Positions 45,240 to 54,725 of a stretch of 64,000 nucleotides of DNA are shown here, piece after piece. Under the pieces are notes generated by a model. That model ran no database searches. It had not been told where the DNA came from and saw nothing but the letters and a program-made list of their open reading frames with translations. Origin of the DNA: Sepiola atlantica. Taxonomy: Eukaryota > Mollusca > Cephalopoda > Sepiida > Sepiolidae. The stretch covers positions 1,375,001 to 1,439,000 of the forward strand of contig OY744520.1 of the NCBI GenBank assembly GCA_963556195.1, given 5' to 3'. The position numbers and the translations under genes were made by a program. Positions within the stretch are counted from its first letter, which is position 1, and the number at the start of each line of letters is the position of its first letter.

Positions 45240-45485
45240 TTCTCTACCTACATAGTAACTAGATACATCCTCAGATGGAATATTGTTGCTATATTTGGGG
45301 AGGTGCCGCACAAAGCACTCTTTCCTGCTTCAATAGAGTACAAAATCGAATTCAAAGTCTAGTGCGGTAGTGGGGGGGGGGTGATATCTTTTCCTTACAA
45401 CTCCTTTCTAACAGAAGAGATGTTTCTAGTCTCTCTCTACTCTATCGTTATTTCCATGGACTGAAATATAAGGCGTCCTCCCCCT
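45240..45485 (+). pseudogene. LINE-B reverse-transcriptase fragment, 5'- and 3'-truncated
   Basis: It reads YCCYIWGGAAQSTLSCFNRV, then QNRIQSLV, and later SNRRDVSSLSLLYRYFHGL. These are the 'W.GA…..L…..VQ.R' and '.RR…SL..LYR..HG' motifs of CR1/jockey-group LINEs, distinct from LINE-A. A G10 run near 45370 breaks the frame. It relates to the element at 47280-47760. Confidence 0.7.
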
Positions 45486-45569
45486 AAAAAATTCAACCCA
45501 TGGAATCATTAAAAAAATTCCACCCAATTCTTTCTGCAATTAACCATATTTGGTACAAGTAAACTTCAG

Positions 45570-45812
45570 TTTATGTACGACTTGTTTATCAAGTCAGTCA
45601 TGGATGTCCAAGTAGCAGGTTCAGTTCACAGGGGAAGGCTAAAGAAAACATGGGAGGAAGTGATAGGAATAGATTTGAAAAAAAAAGGGGGATGAATAAA
45701 AACCTGGCCAAAGAAAGGTGAGTTTGAAAGTTAATTTCTGATAATGCATATCAGTATATAAAACTGACGTTAAACCGAATATTATTATTATGATGATGAT
45801 GATAACGATTAA
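45570..45812 (+). pseudogene. RTE-type LINE 3' end with SINE-like tail
   Basis: AGSVHRGRLKKTWEEVIGID fits the '.G.RGRP…TW.E.I..DL' end of RTE reverse transcriptases, and WPKKGEFES follows. The sequence then passes into AACTGACGTTAAACCGAATA plus (TTA)/(TGA) repeats, the tail also carried by the SINEs at 32730 and 46968. Confidence 0.7.
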
Positions 45813-46109
45813 AGACTTTTCCACAAAACATCTTGAGAATATACTTATTTAATTTAAAAACGTATATTTATAGATTATACTTTGACTCTGTTATGATTTC
45901 AAATAAGATTGAAATAGTATCAAGTATTCGGAACATTTAAATTTTTCATTAAATTTCCTCAAATGACTCTAGAAGTTAGGAATAAAATATTGTGTGTGAT
46001 TATTTACTCTTCCATATGACAACTCGGAAGACTTGTTCAAGCACAGAATGGTTCCAAAATAAATCTCCCCTAATACACAAGGACTTGCTAATTATGACAT
46101 CGATCTTGT

Positions 46110-46595
46110 TTTCTTTTTTAACCTAAAAATAATTCAATGCATAAATAGTTAAACATAAATACAACCTAATAGGCCTCACACTATCTGTTAAGCTCCAGCC
46201 CATGTCACATTGCCGCCATGTTGCCCCCCAAGTAGTTCCACGGAATGTGCTCCGATGAACGTAATGCACCACTTGTACACCCTCAACGAAAATACCCTCG
46301 ACCCACCCGACTAGCAACAAAATCCCACCCTTTCACTGTAGAGGTCTCTAGATGCGGGAAGACTTTCTACTTTAAGTTTGATAGCTTCTTTTCTCAGACT
46401 CCTTGCCTTTGGAATTCTCTTCCTGCTCCTTCTATCTCCGACTGTACCACTATGCAGAAATTTACATATAATGTAAGCAAACACCTTGTTGCACAACTCC
46501 CCACCCAGGTTTCCCTCCCTATAAATCTGGTCCCTATCACAGTAGCCTTTTACGCTTCAGTGGCAATATGCCTTGTTTAGGGGTGAATAAAAAGT
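46110..46595 (+). pseudogene. LINE-A C-terminus and 3' UTR, best coding frame
   Basis: An open frame at 46245-46580 includes SFFSQTPCLWNSLPAPSISD then CTTMQKFTYNVSKHLVAQLP, in one frame, showing the LINE-A tail without the frameshifts of other copies. The 3' UTR ends TTTAGGGGTGAATAAAAAG. Upstream sequence is truncated, so there is no catalytic domain. Confidence 0.75.
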
Positions 46596-46902
46596 CAAAT
46601 GTAAAAAGAAAATAACATTTTTGTGTCAAGCACAATTAGGTAGTGGAATTTTTATTATGGATAAGTCGGATGTCAATTTGTTGGTGGAGCTTGGGAACCC
46701 GTGGGAGATTCAAACGTTTTATTTCTTGCATTTTCTCAGGAAGGCATTAATCGTATTGTTGCTCCTCCCGTTTTCTTTCTAAAGTAGAAATAAACTCGCA
46801 CAGAAATAATTGTGTCAGGGGTCGAGTTGAGTACTTGCTTTTTTAATAACAAAAAGGATAAAATCATCAGAAGCCCGGAATCTGAAAATGTGTTATGAGA
46901 AA

Positions 46903-46966
46903 CTAGTAGAGTACCCGTGCCAGAGCGGGTACAATTAATCAAACAAAACATTTTTGCATCACTTCC
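46903..46966 (-). mobile_element. Helitron-like 3' end, minus strand
   Basis: On the minus strand, GTACCCGCTCTGGCACGGGT then ACTCTACTAG|T: a clean GC-rich hairpin (GTACCCG…CGGGTAC) about 6 nt before CTAG. The 5' end was not found; the SINE at 46968 lies within or beside it. Confidence 0.6.
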
Positions 46967-46967
46967 A

Positions 46968-47120
46968 TATCATCATCATCATCATATTCGGTTAAACGTC
47001 CATTTTACATGCTGGCATGAGTGGGATAGCTTCTAGAACTTGACTTCCAAACTAAGCCATCTCTAGCCAGTACATTGCTGACAAGGCTGAAGAGCGGATC
47101 ACATGTACAAATTCACTATG
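46968..47120 (-). repeat. cephalopod-type SINE, minus strand
   Basis: (ATC)n and ATTCGGTTAAACGTCCATTT at the left are the inverted tail. The body on the minus strand holds CTTGTCAGCAATGTACTGGC and TCCCACTCATGCCAGCATGT. The tail matches 32730-32792 and 45760-45812. The tRNA-related head is not clear. Confidence 0.65.
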
Positions 47121-47279
47121 AAGTGTGAGCATTATTCCCCACATTCGTTTCCCTATTCCAGCAATTATCAACCTTTTTAACTTTGCGTATCCCTGTCTTA
47201 ATTACATGTCTCAAGGAACTCCTGCATAAACACATTGTTTACATGAATCTCGGGATATTGCATAACATAAGCAAATTAC

Positions 47280-47760
47280 TGAATATATCTCATTAACAAG
47301 TTGCCACATATGAGAAGGTGCTGCCTTGACAGAGTACAAAACTGACTTTGAAATCTAGTGGGCAATGTCCTTTTCTCCTCCCGACTCCCCTTTTTCACAG
47401 AAGAGCCATTGTGAGTCTTTCTCTGCTCTATCATTATTTTTATGGCAGTTACTCGACTGAGCTTCGTCTATGGCCCCCCTTGTAAAACATTCACAACAAA
47501 AAATCGTCTAACTACAACAATTGTCAATAATTCCCCTTTTTCTCTCTCTCGACCTAAAACTAAACGAAACTTCCATTATCAAAGTTTCTTTCCTAGAGCT
47601 ACACGCCTGTGGATTACAATACCGCAGGTATTCCTTCCAGCTGACTATAACATGGTTGTTTTCAAGTTCAATGTAAACAAATTCTTGTTAAGCCATCCTC
47701 TTGTATGATCAAATTCTGCCCAATTATCAATTATCAGTGTTATCTAACCGTCCACCTGAC
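47280..47760 (+). pseudogene. LINE-B reverse-transcriptase C-terminus
   Basis: The frame 47442-47708 ends SFFPRATRLWITIPQVFLPA then YNMVVFKFNVNKFLLSHP, a typical CR1/jockey-group tail. An upstream part (about 47330-47440) matches LINE-B at 45340-45460: 'AGTACAAAACTGACTTTGAA' against 'AGTACAAAATCGAATTCAAA'. The 3' UTR holds CCTTGAGTGGCCTTTGGGCC. It is truncated at the 5' side. Confidence 0.75.
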
Positions 47761-49225
47761 ACGCATTAATCCTTATCCTTGAGTGGCCTTTGGGCCTGGA
47801 TAAGTGGTGAGTCTTTAGTAGAAAAAAAAGTATTACATGTTTACGAAAATAGATAAATCTTACTAAATTTGCATTGTCATTTCGTTTTCGTATACATTAT
47901 TATCAAAGTTTTCGGAATCTTTCCTCTTCAAAAATCAGTCACAAACAGGTCTTGTTCATTGAGTGAACACTGATTAGTAAAGGCAGTTTAACTCTGCTGC
48001 TATGCAGACATCACTAAATATATTTCCAATGATTTTCATATCTGTTTTCATAATATAATAGGTTAGATATGATGATGTCTGTCTATATAATGATAATAAT
48101 AATAATAATAATACAGCTAAGTCATTTCATGTTTGTAAAAATGAGATCATTTGATCCTCAAAGATAGACTAGTTATGTTATTTTGAATATTTGGTCAGGG
48201 TTTACTTGGAGGGTAGAAATATCCTCATGTCAAATTTTCTTGACAAACCCCTTTTACAGAGAGATCGAAGACACTCGAGGATGGTGTCTAGTAGGTAACT
48301 CAAACTCCCCAGTAGGTAATTCAAACTCCCCTATATATATTTTTTTTCTTCCCTTTTTTGTTTCATTTTACTTCAGTCGAAGTTCTCAGAAATCAAGGGG
48401 GCCTTCTTCCTGAGACTACCACTTGATCTCTATATGAGATACATAGATATTTGAATATTCTATTAACGTTCTTTATTTCTCAAATGTTGAGTTAGTAGAG
48501 TGTATGTGTACAGGGAAATAGAAATGCTCAGGTTGGTGTCTGAGGGCATGGTGAAGCTATCACGTGATATGTTCCCTACAGCCTTCGTCGGGGCTGGCAT
48601 CTCGGAGAAGGAAAACTCTGCCATATCATCTGCAGTCACTGTTGCTTCCAATTATGTAGATTTGCTCTTTTGGGGTCAGGGTGGAACTGAGTTAGGGAGA
48701 CGGGATTGGTTCTATGTAAAGTCTTTTCTCACTTAAAAAAGCTTCACACACGGGCATTGACACAAATAGTCAAATACCAAAACTCAAAGACGTGTGGGTA
48801 TGGGTGGGGTGTGTGTGTGTTATTCGCACTCATAACTAATGTCCACATTAACTGTATGTGTGTGTACACTCAAAATGTGTATGGTTTTGTGAATAAATAC
48901 ACACTATTTTCTGTCCCCCCCCCTCTTAGCAGCCCCAATGTCCTTTAACAGTTCTTGTTTCATTCATTTACCATGTCAGCCTGACCTTTCTCTGATTGTA
49001 ACACGATTGATAGTAGGAAGGACACATAAACAGAAGGGAAGTCACCTCCCATAACAAAGGGGTGGCTGGGTAGAGCGACTTTTCAATATTGTTTGAAAAA
49101 AATTATATTTTTATATAAAAAAAAATGTATTTCCTTTCAATTTTTTTTTCGTTTTAATTATTACTTTGTGTTGTGCAATAAGATGTCTTAATGAGTTTCT
49201 ATTTCTCTGTTCATTTACAATATCA
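47761..49225. other. unresolved sequence
   Basis: (AAT)n at 48090-48112. A 20-bp unit (GTAGGTAACTCAAACTCCCC) is repeated twice at 48293-48331. The frame at 48500-48736 has balanced composition but no family resemblance. Confidence 0.4.
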
Positions 49226-49400
49226 TTCTCTCTCCCCTTCTCCCTCTCTCTCTCCCCTTCTCCCTCTCTCTCCCCTTCTCCATCTTTCTCCCCCTCTCTA
49301 TCTCTCTCCTTATCCCTCTCTATATCTCTCATCCCTCAATCTCTCTCCTTCTTCCCATCTCTCTATCTCTTTCTATCTCTCTCTCTCTCTCTCACTCTCT
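49226..49400. repeat. pyrimidine-rich tract (CTCTCTCCC-type)
   Basis: About 175 bp, almost entirely C and T on the plus strand, with units such as CTCCCTCTCTCTCCCCTTCT. It borders the 30-bp minisatellite directly. Confidence 0.9.
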
Positions 49401-51527
49401 GTAACTCGCTGGTCTTGATTCAAGAACTCTGTAACTCGCTGGTCTTTATTCAAGAACTGTGTTACTCGCTGGTCTTTATTCAAGAACTCTGTTACTCGCT
49501 GGTCTTTATTCAAGAACTGTGTAACTCGCTGGTCTTTATTCAAGAACTGTGTAACTCGCTGGTCTTTATTCAAGAACTGTGTAACTCGCTGGTCTTTATT
49601 CAAGAACTTTGTAACTCGCTGGTCTTTATTCAAGAACTTTGTAACTCGCTGGTCTTTATTCAAGAACTGTGTAACTCGCTGGTCTTTATTCAAGAACTGT
49701 GTAACTTGCTGGTCTTTATTCAAGAACTTTGTAACTTGCTGGTCTTTATTCAAGAACTCTGTAACTCGCTGGTCTTTATTCAAGAACTCTGTAACTCGCT
49801 GGTCTTTATTCAAGAACTCTGTAACTCGCTGGTCTTTATTCAAGAACTCTGTAACTCGCTGGTCTTTATTCAAGAACTCTGTTACTCGCTGGTCTTTATT
49901 CAAGAACTTTGTAACTCGCTGGTCTTTATTCAAGAACTCTGTTACTCGCTGGTCTTTATTCAAGAACTTTGTAACTCGCTGGTCTTTATTCAAGAACTCT
50001 GTTACTCGCTGGTCTTTATTCAAGAACTCTGTTACTCGCTGGTCTTTATTCAAGAACTCTGTAATTCGCTGGTCTTTGTTCAAGAACTCTGTTACTCGCT
50101 GGTCTTTATTCAAGAACTCTGTTACTCGCTGGTCTTTATTCAAGAACTGTGTAACTCGCTGGTCTTTATTCAAGAACTCTGTTTCTCGCTGGTCTTTATT
50201 CAAGAACTGTGTAACTCGCTGGTCTTTATTCAAGAACTCCGTTACTCGCTGGTCTTTATTCAAGAACTCCGTTACTCGCTGGTCTTTATTCAAGAACTCT
50301 GTTACTCGCTGGTCTTTATTCAAGAACTCTGTTACTCGCTGGTCTTTATTCAAGAACTCCGTTACTCGCTGGTCTTTATTCAAGAACTCCGTTACTCGCT
50401 GGTCTTTATTCAAGAACTCCGTTCCTCGCTGGTCTTTATTCAAGAACTCCGTTCCTCGCTGGTCTTTATTCAAGAACTCCGTTCCTCGCTGGTCTTTATT
50501 CAAGAACTCCGTTACTTGCTGGTCTTTAATCAAGAACTCTGTTACTCGCTGGTCTTTATTCAAGAACTCTGTTACTCGCTGGTCTTTATTCAAGAACTCC
50601 GTTACTCGCTGGTCTTTATTCAAGAACTGTGTAACTCGCTGGTCTTTATTCAAGAACTGTGTAACTCGCTGGTCTTTATTCAAGAACTGTGTAACTCGCT
50701 GGTCTTTATTCAAGAACTGTGTAACTCGCTGGTCTTTATTCAAGAACTGTGTAACTCGCTGGTCTTTATTCAAGAACTCTGTAACTCGCTGGTCTTTATT
50801 CAAGAACTCTGTAACTCGCTGGTCTTTATTCAAGAACTGTGTTACTCGCTGGTCTTTATTCAAGAACTCTGTTACTCGCTGGTCTTTATTCAAGAACTCT
50901 GTTACTCGCTGGTCTTTATTCAAGAACTCTGTTACTCGCTGGTCTTTATTCAAGAACTCTGTTACTCGCTGGTCTTTATTCAAGAACTCTGTAACTCGCT
51001 GGTCTTTATTCAAGAACTCCGTTACTCGCTGGTCTTTATTCAAGAACTCCGTTCCTCGCTGGTCTTTATTCAAGAACTCTGTTACTTGCTGGTCTTTAAT
51101 CAAGAACTCTGTTACTCGCTGGTCTTTATTCAAGAACTCTGTTACTCGCTGGTCTTTATTCAAGAACTCCGTTACTCGCTGGTCTTTATTCAAGAACTCC
51201 GTTACTTGCTGGTCTTTATTCAAAAACTCCGTTACTCGCTGGTCTTTATTCAAGAACTCCGTTACTCGCTGGTCTTTATTCAAGGACTCCGTTACTCGCT
51301 GGTCTTTATTCAAGAACTCCGTTACTCGCTGGTCTTTATTCAAGAACTCCGTTCCTCGCTGGTCTTTATTCAAGAACTCCGTTCCTCGCTGGTCTTTATT
51401 CAAGAACTGTTACTCGCTGGTCTTTATTCAAGAACTCTGTTACTTGCTGGTCTTTATTCAAGAACTCTGTTACTCGCTGGTCTTTATTCAAGAACTCTGT
51501 TACTTGTTGGTTTTAAAATCAAATCTG
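49401..51527. repeat. 30-bp minisatellite, about 70 units
   Basis: The unit GTAACTCGCTGGTCTTTATT plus CAAGAACTCT repeats without spacing from 49401. Variable positions are few: GTAAC, GTTAC or GTTCC at the start, and CT, CC, TT or GT at the end. Variants are clustered rather than random. The 67th unit (51381) lacks 2 nt, three or so normal units follow, and a decayed unit ends the array. Because 30 is divisible by 3, frames stay open: 796 codons on plus (LCNSLVFIQE decapeptide), 503 on plus in another frame (FKNSVTRWSL) and 676 on minus (NKDQRVTEFL). No promoter, signal or host-like sequence supports translation. Confidence 0.97.
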
Positions 51528-52554
51528 TATTATTTACACATCCGCTTTCATGTTAACATGGTCAAACCTACAAATAAGCTAAAATAGATTCAACCCTTGC
51601 TGCTATTCATATATATGTATATATATATATATATACCTAAGCATCTTAAAAATACCATTCTTCAATGTTTTAATGCCACCTTCTGTTAAGTTTTCAATAT
51701 AATCATTAAAAGGAAGTTTATGTCAAAGCTGACGAACTATCCCATTTTATAAGATTTTTTTTGTTTGGAATATCAATTTTCAAAGTGTTGATTAGAATGT
51801 CCTACCTCTTGGATCCTTCTTATATCTGACACTTCACTTTTAAGCATATATTTAATGTAACTGTGACCCGTTGAGTCACAACCGCTACACTATTCTACTT
51901 TGATTTCATTCAAACATTCATAAACTTTTACACATCTTTTAAGACGTTGCATATCTAAAAATAAGCCTTTTTTACTTTTATATTATTATGCTTATTATCA
52001 TTATTATATGGAACGAAAAAGAATTATGATTTTTTCCATCTAATTTATATACATGTTCAATGTGTGTACAGACACATGTATATAAAGTAGGTCACATAAA
52101 AATAGTCATTCTTTCTTTAAATACTCAGACACATCAAGAAATATTAGAGTCGTTGAATCAATAGTGAGGGGGGGGGGAGAAATACATAGATAGGTAAGAG
52201 ACAAATGGGTGACTTGTTCAGTTAATTATTAATTATGGCTGATTAGAACAATTAAAACAAAATGTCTTTTCAAGCATATCTCAATCCCAGAACTAAGTCA
52301 TATATTTGAATGTATTTTGTGTTATAAAAGTATATAGGAAAACACTTTAGGGAAACAAACGTTGATAAATTCACATTTAGCATAATGATAGATAGATGTT
52401 AAGAGAGTCAAGTTTGACCCTTCTCATCTGTTTGCTACTTAACTAGAACAAGAAGTTCTATTCTCAGTCAAAGAAGTTCCCTTTCAACTCTTAGGGTTTG
52501 ACACCTTAGTCTCTTGTTAAATAGCAATTTTTAAATAATGGCTCACAGATCATC
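51528..52554. other. unresolved sequence with short (TA)n
   Basis: (TA)n at 51606-51635 and a G10 run near 52168. No gene. Confidence 0.4.
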
Positions 52555-52999
52555 AGAAGAGAGAGTGATTAGCATTCTAGATACCGTAAGGGATGATGCC
52601 ATTAGCTATGTTGCTATAAGAATGATCGATTTCTTAGTTGTACACATAATCAAAAGAAGGAAACTAACAAAACTCATTTATAAAAATGTAACTGGATTTA
52701 TTTACGTTTACAAGTAATACACCTAAATATGCAACACATGTCAAAACTTGTTAATACATGGAGATATGAAAAAATGGACTTAAATACCGATTAAGCCAAC
52801 TTCTGGCAAAACCGATGTAAGATACCGTAATGGGTGATGCAATCGGTTATGTTGCTTTAGGAACCAAACGAGTACCTGACTCAGTCAGCAGCAAACCGTG
52901 TTCTGTCAGATTTAGTTCCTGATATTAAATACTTCCTGTTTTGGGTCGCTTACTCTTCTGGTTTGCCAAGTTTTGTATTAATTTTTAATTATTAATTTA

Positions 53000-53172
53000 T
53001 TTATTAAATTGTATGGTGAAAGTACAGAATAGTTAACAAAGCATCCCCTCCTCCTAAAGAATGACTTTCTAACCGTGCTGAAATGACGTTATTATTTAGA
53101 AAGCCATTTTGTACATGCGGAGGGAAGGCTTTGTTAACTATTCTGTACTTTCACCTAACAAATTAATTGATA
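53000..53172. repeat. palindrome inside the composite repeat, arms about 65 bp
   Basis: GGTGAAAGTACAGAATAGTT then AACAAAGCATCCCCTCC is mirrored by GGAGGGAAGGCTTTGTTAAC then TATTCTGTACTTTCACC. It lies between the two mirrored blocks of the composite element. Confidence 0.85.
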
Positions 53173-53227
53173 AATTTGGGTAACTGAAACTCTCGCCGGA
53201 AGTTATATATATATATATATGATTTTT

Positions 53228-53480
53228 TTTATGGAAATCTTTGCAGAAAAAGAAGGGAGCCACTTTATGTAAGGAGCTAAAAAAAAAATACTACTCCAAG
53301 ATTAAAAACTAGCCAAGGATAAGTGTTGGAGGAATAGATTGCGACCCAGAAAATACCAATTCTTCCCCTTTGTAATAAACATCGTTCATGGAATGTGAGG
53401 ACTAATGGACAAAATAAGTGAAGCTAGAGTTATGAGGTTGACGAACGTAAACCCAATGTCTACTTTCTACTCTCGTTTAT
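53228..53480 (+). repeat. R3 dispersed repeat
   Basis: AAAAACTAGCCAAGGATAAG, TGTTGGAGGAATAGATTGCG and TCATGGAATGTGAGGACTAA align with 62555-62815 and inverted with 41336-41572. It lies inside the composite repeat and begins next to (TA)n at 53203-53220. Confidence 0.75.
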
Positions 53481-53720
53481 TATTGATAAAGTTTAATATC
53501 AGGAACTAAATCTGACAGAACACCGTTTGCTGCTGCCTTTGAGTCGGGTATTCGTCTGGTTTGCCGAATTATCGATCTCTTAGTTTTTCTTACACATAAT
53601 TAAGAGGTAAACTAAAAAAGAATTATAACAAAACTTGTTTATAAAAATGTAACTGGATTTATTTACGTTTACAAGTAATACACTTAAATATGAAACACGT
53701 CAAAACTTCCTAACGGGTGG

Positions 53721-54155
53721 AAATGTGAAAAAGCAGACGTACCAAGATAGGGGAGGGGGTCGTAAACCATGTGTCACAGAACTTGTTTCGAAAAAATAGG
53801 GAGCGAACAAACAAATTTTGTCGCTTCAGGGAAAAATAAAGGTGTTTGGCAAACATGTTGCCACTTCAATAATCAGCTCAAAAAGAAGGGAAAGAAGATG
53901 TGGACTCATGACTGATACCTTTTATATCTGTGATCACATTGCTAAAAACAAATCGTTGATCACCTGTTGTAACGTGATCTCGGACTCCATGCATTAGGAA
54001 AAAGCAATCCCAACAATGTGTTCAAATCGTATCAGATATATTGTGTTCATTTACACATTAATACTGCTATAAACTTGCAGGTTCCTCCAAAGTATTGCTA
54101 AAATAACAACTTGTTTTCAATCAATCAAATACACTGAATTATTTTTCAGAATTTC
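53721..54155. other. unresolved sequence
   Basis: No gene or repeat structure was recognised. Confidence 0.4.
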
Positions 54156-54159
54156 TTCA

Positions 54160-54725
54160 GGTAATGATTGATAATTTGGATTATTTGGACTACTATTCTC
54201 ATCTTGGATGTTATTGTCACAATATTTCAGCAAATGTAACCTCTGACTTTCTTAACACGAATCTTGCCGAACTCGGGGGATCTTTATCGAACTCTGGAAT
54301 TTATACAAACTTTCTAACTAAACCCTTAATTTAATCCACTGGCTAGATTGTTCTCGTTCTGTCAGCATGACTGTATAGAAGTCTTGAGTAATGTTTTTAT
54401 TTTATTCTTAGTGTTGCTTGTAGTGAGGATTGTACATGTGACACAAAAGCGGTTCTAAGTGACAGGCTTCTGGAGGTTGAAGTTTCAATACTCACTACAG
54501 GCTAAGAATAAAATAAAAATTACTTATTCAACACTTCTACTCAGCGAGGGCTGACAGAATGAGAACAATCTACCCCACGGATTTAATAAAAGGTTCAGTT
54601 AAAAATTCCATATATATTCCAGAGTTCAACAGGATGCACCTGAAGGTGGTCGGAGATTCAATCAACGAAAACATTATGAAAATAACATTCAAGATGAGAA
54701 CAGTAGTAGTAATGATTTGAATAAT
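54160..54725. repeat. Fb1 foldback element, fully palindromic copy, arms about 270 bp
   Basis: The left arm from GATTGATAATTTGGATTATT through CTCATCTTGGATGTTATTGT is mirrored by the right arm ending at ACATTCAAGATGAGAACAGT. Symmetry continues to the centre near 54445: TTTATTTTATTCTTAGTGTT faces CTAAGAATAAAATAAAAATT. The tRNA-like B-box region is now GGTTGAAGTTTCAATACTC, so the pol III core lies in the arms and is degenerate. Confidence 0.85.

Larger units (their letters stand above)
52555..53720. repeat. composite repeat with direct and inverted blocks
   Basis: A segment at 52680-52760 (AAAAATGTAACTGGATTTAT, TTACGTTTACAAGTAATACA) is repeated in direct orientation at 53640-53700. Inside, GTACCTGACTCAGTCAGCAG and TCTGTCAGATTTAGTTCCTG at 52870-52925 are mirrored at 53489-53560. 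'AGATACCGTAA(G/T)GG(A/G)TGATGC' occurs at 52579 and 52831. No coding sequence. It may be a foldback element with internal duplications, or two nested copies. Confidence 0.6.

Noticed and set aside
49401..51527. CRISPR-like array
   Set aside because: The 30-bp units are contiguous with no unique spacers, and the context is eukaryotic. It is a minisatellite.
49166..51587. Three long open frames over the minisatellite as real genes
   Set aside because: They are explained by a stop-free repeat unit of 30 bp, occur on both strands and have no supporting start context or domains. Kept only as a question in the findings.
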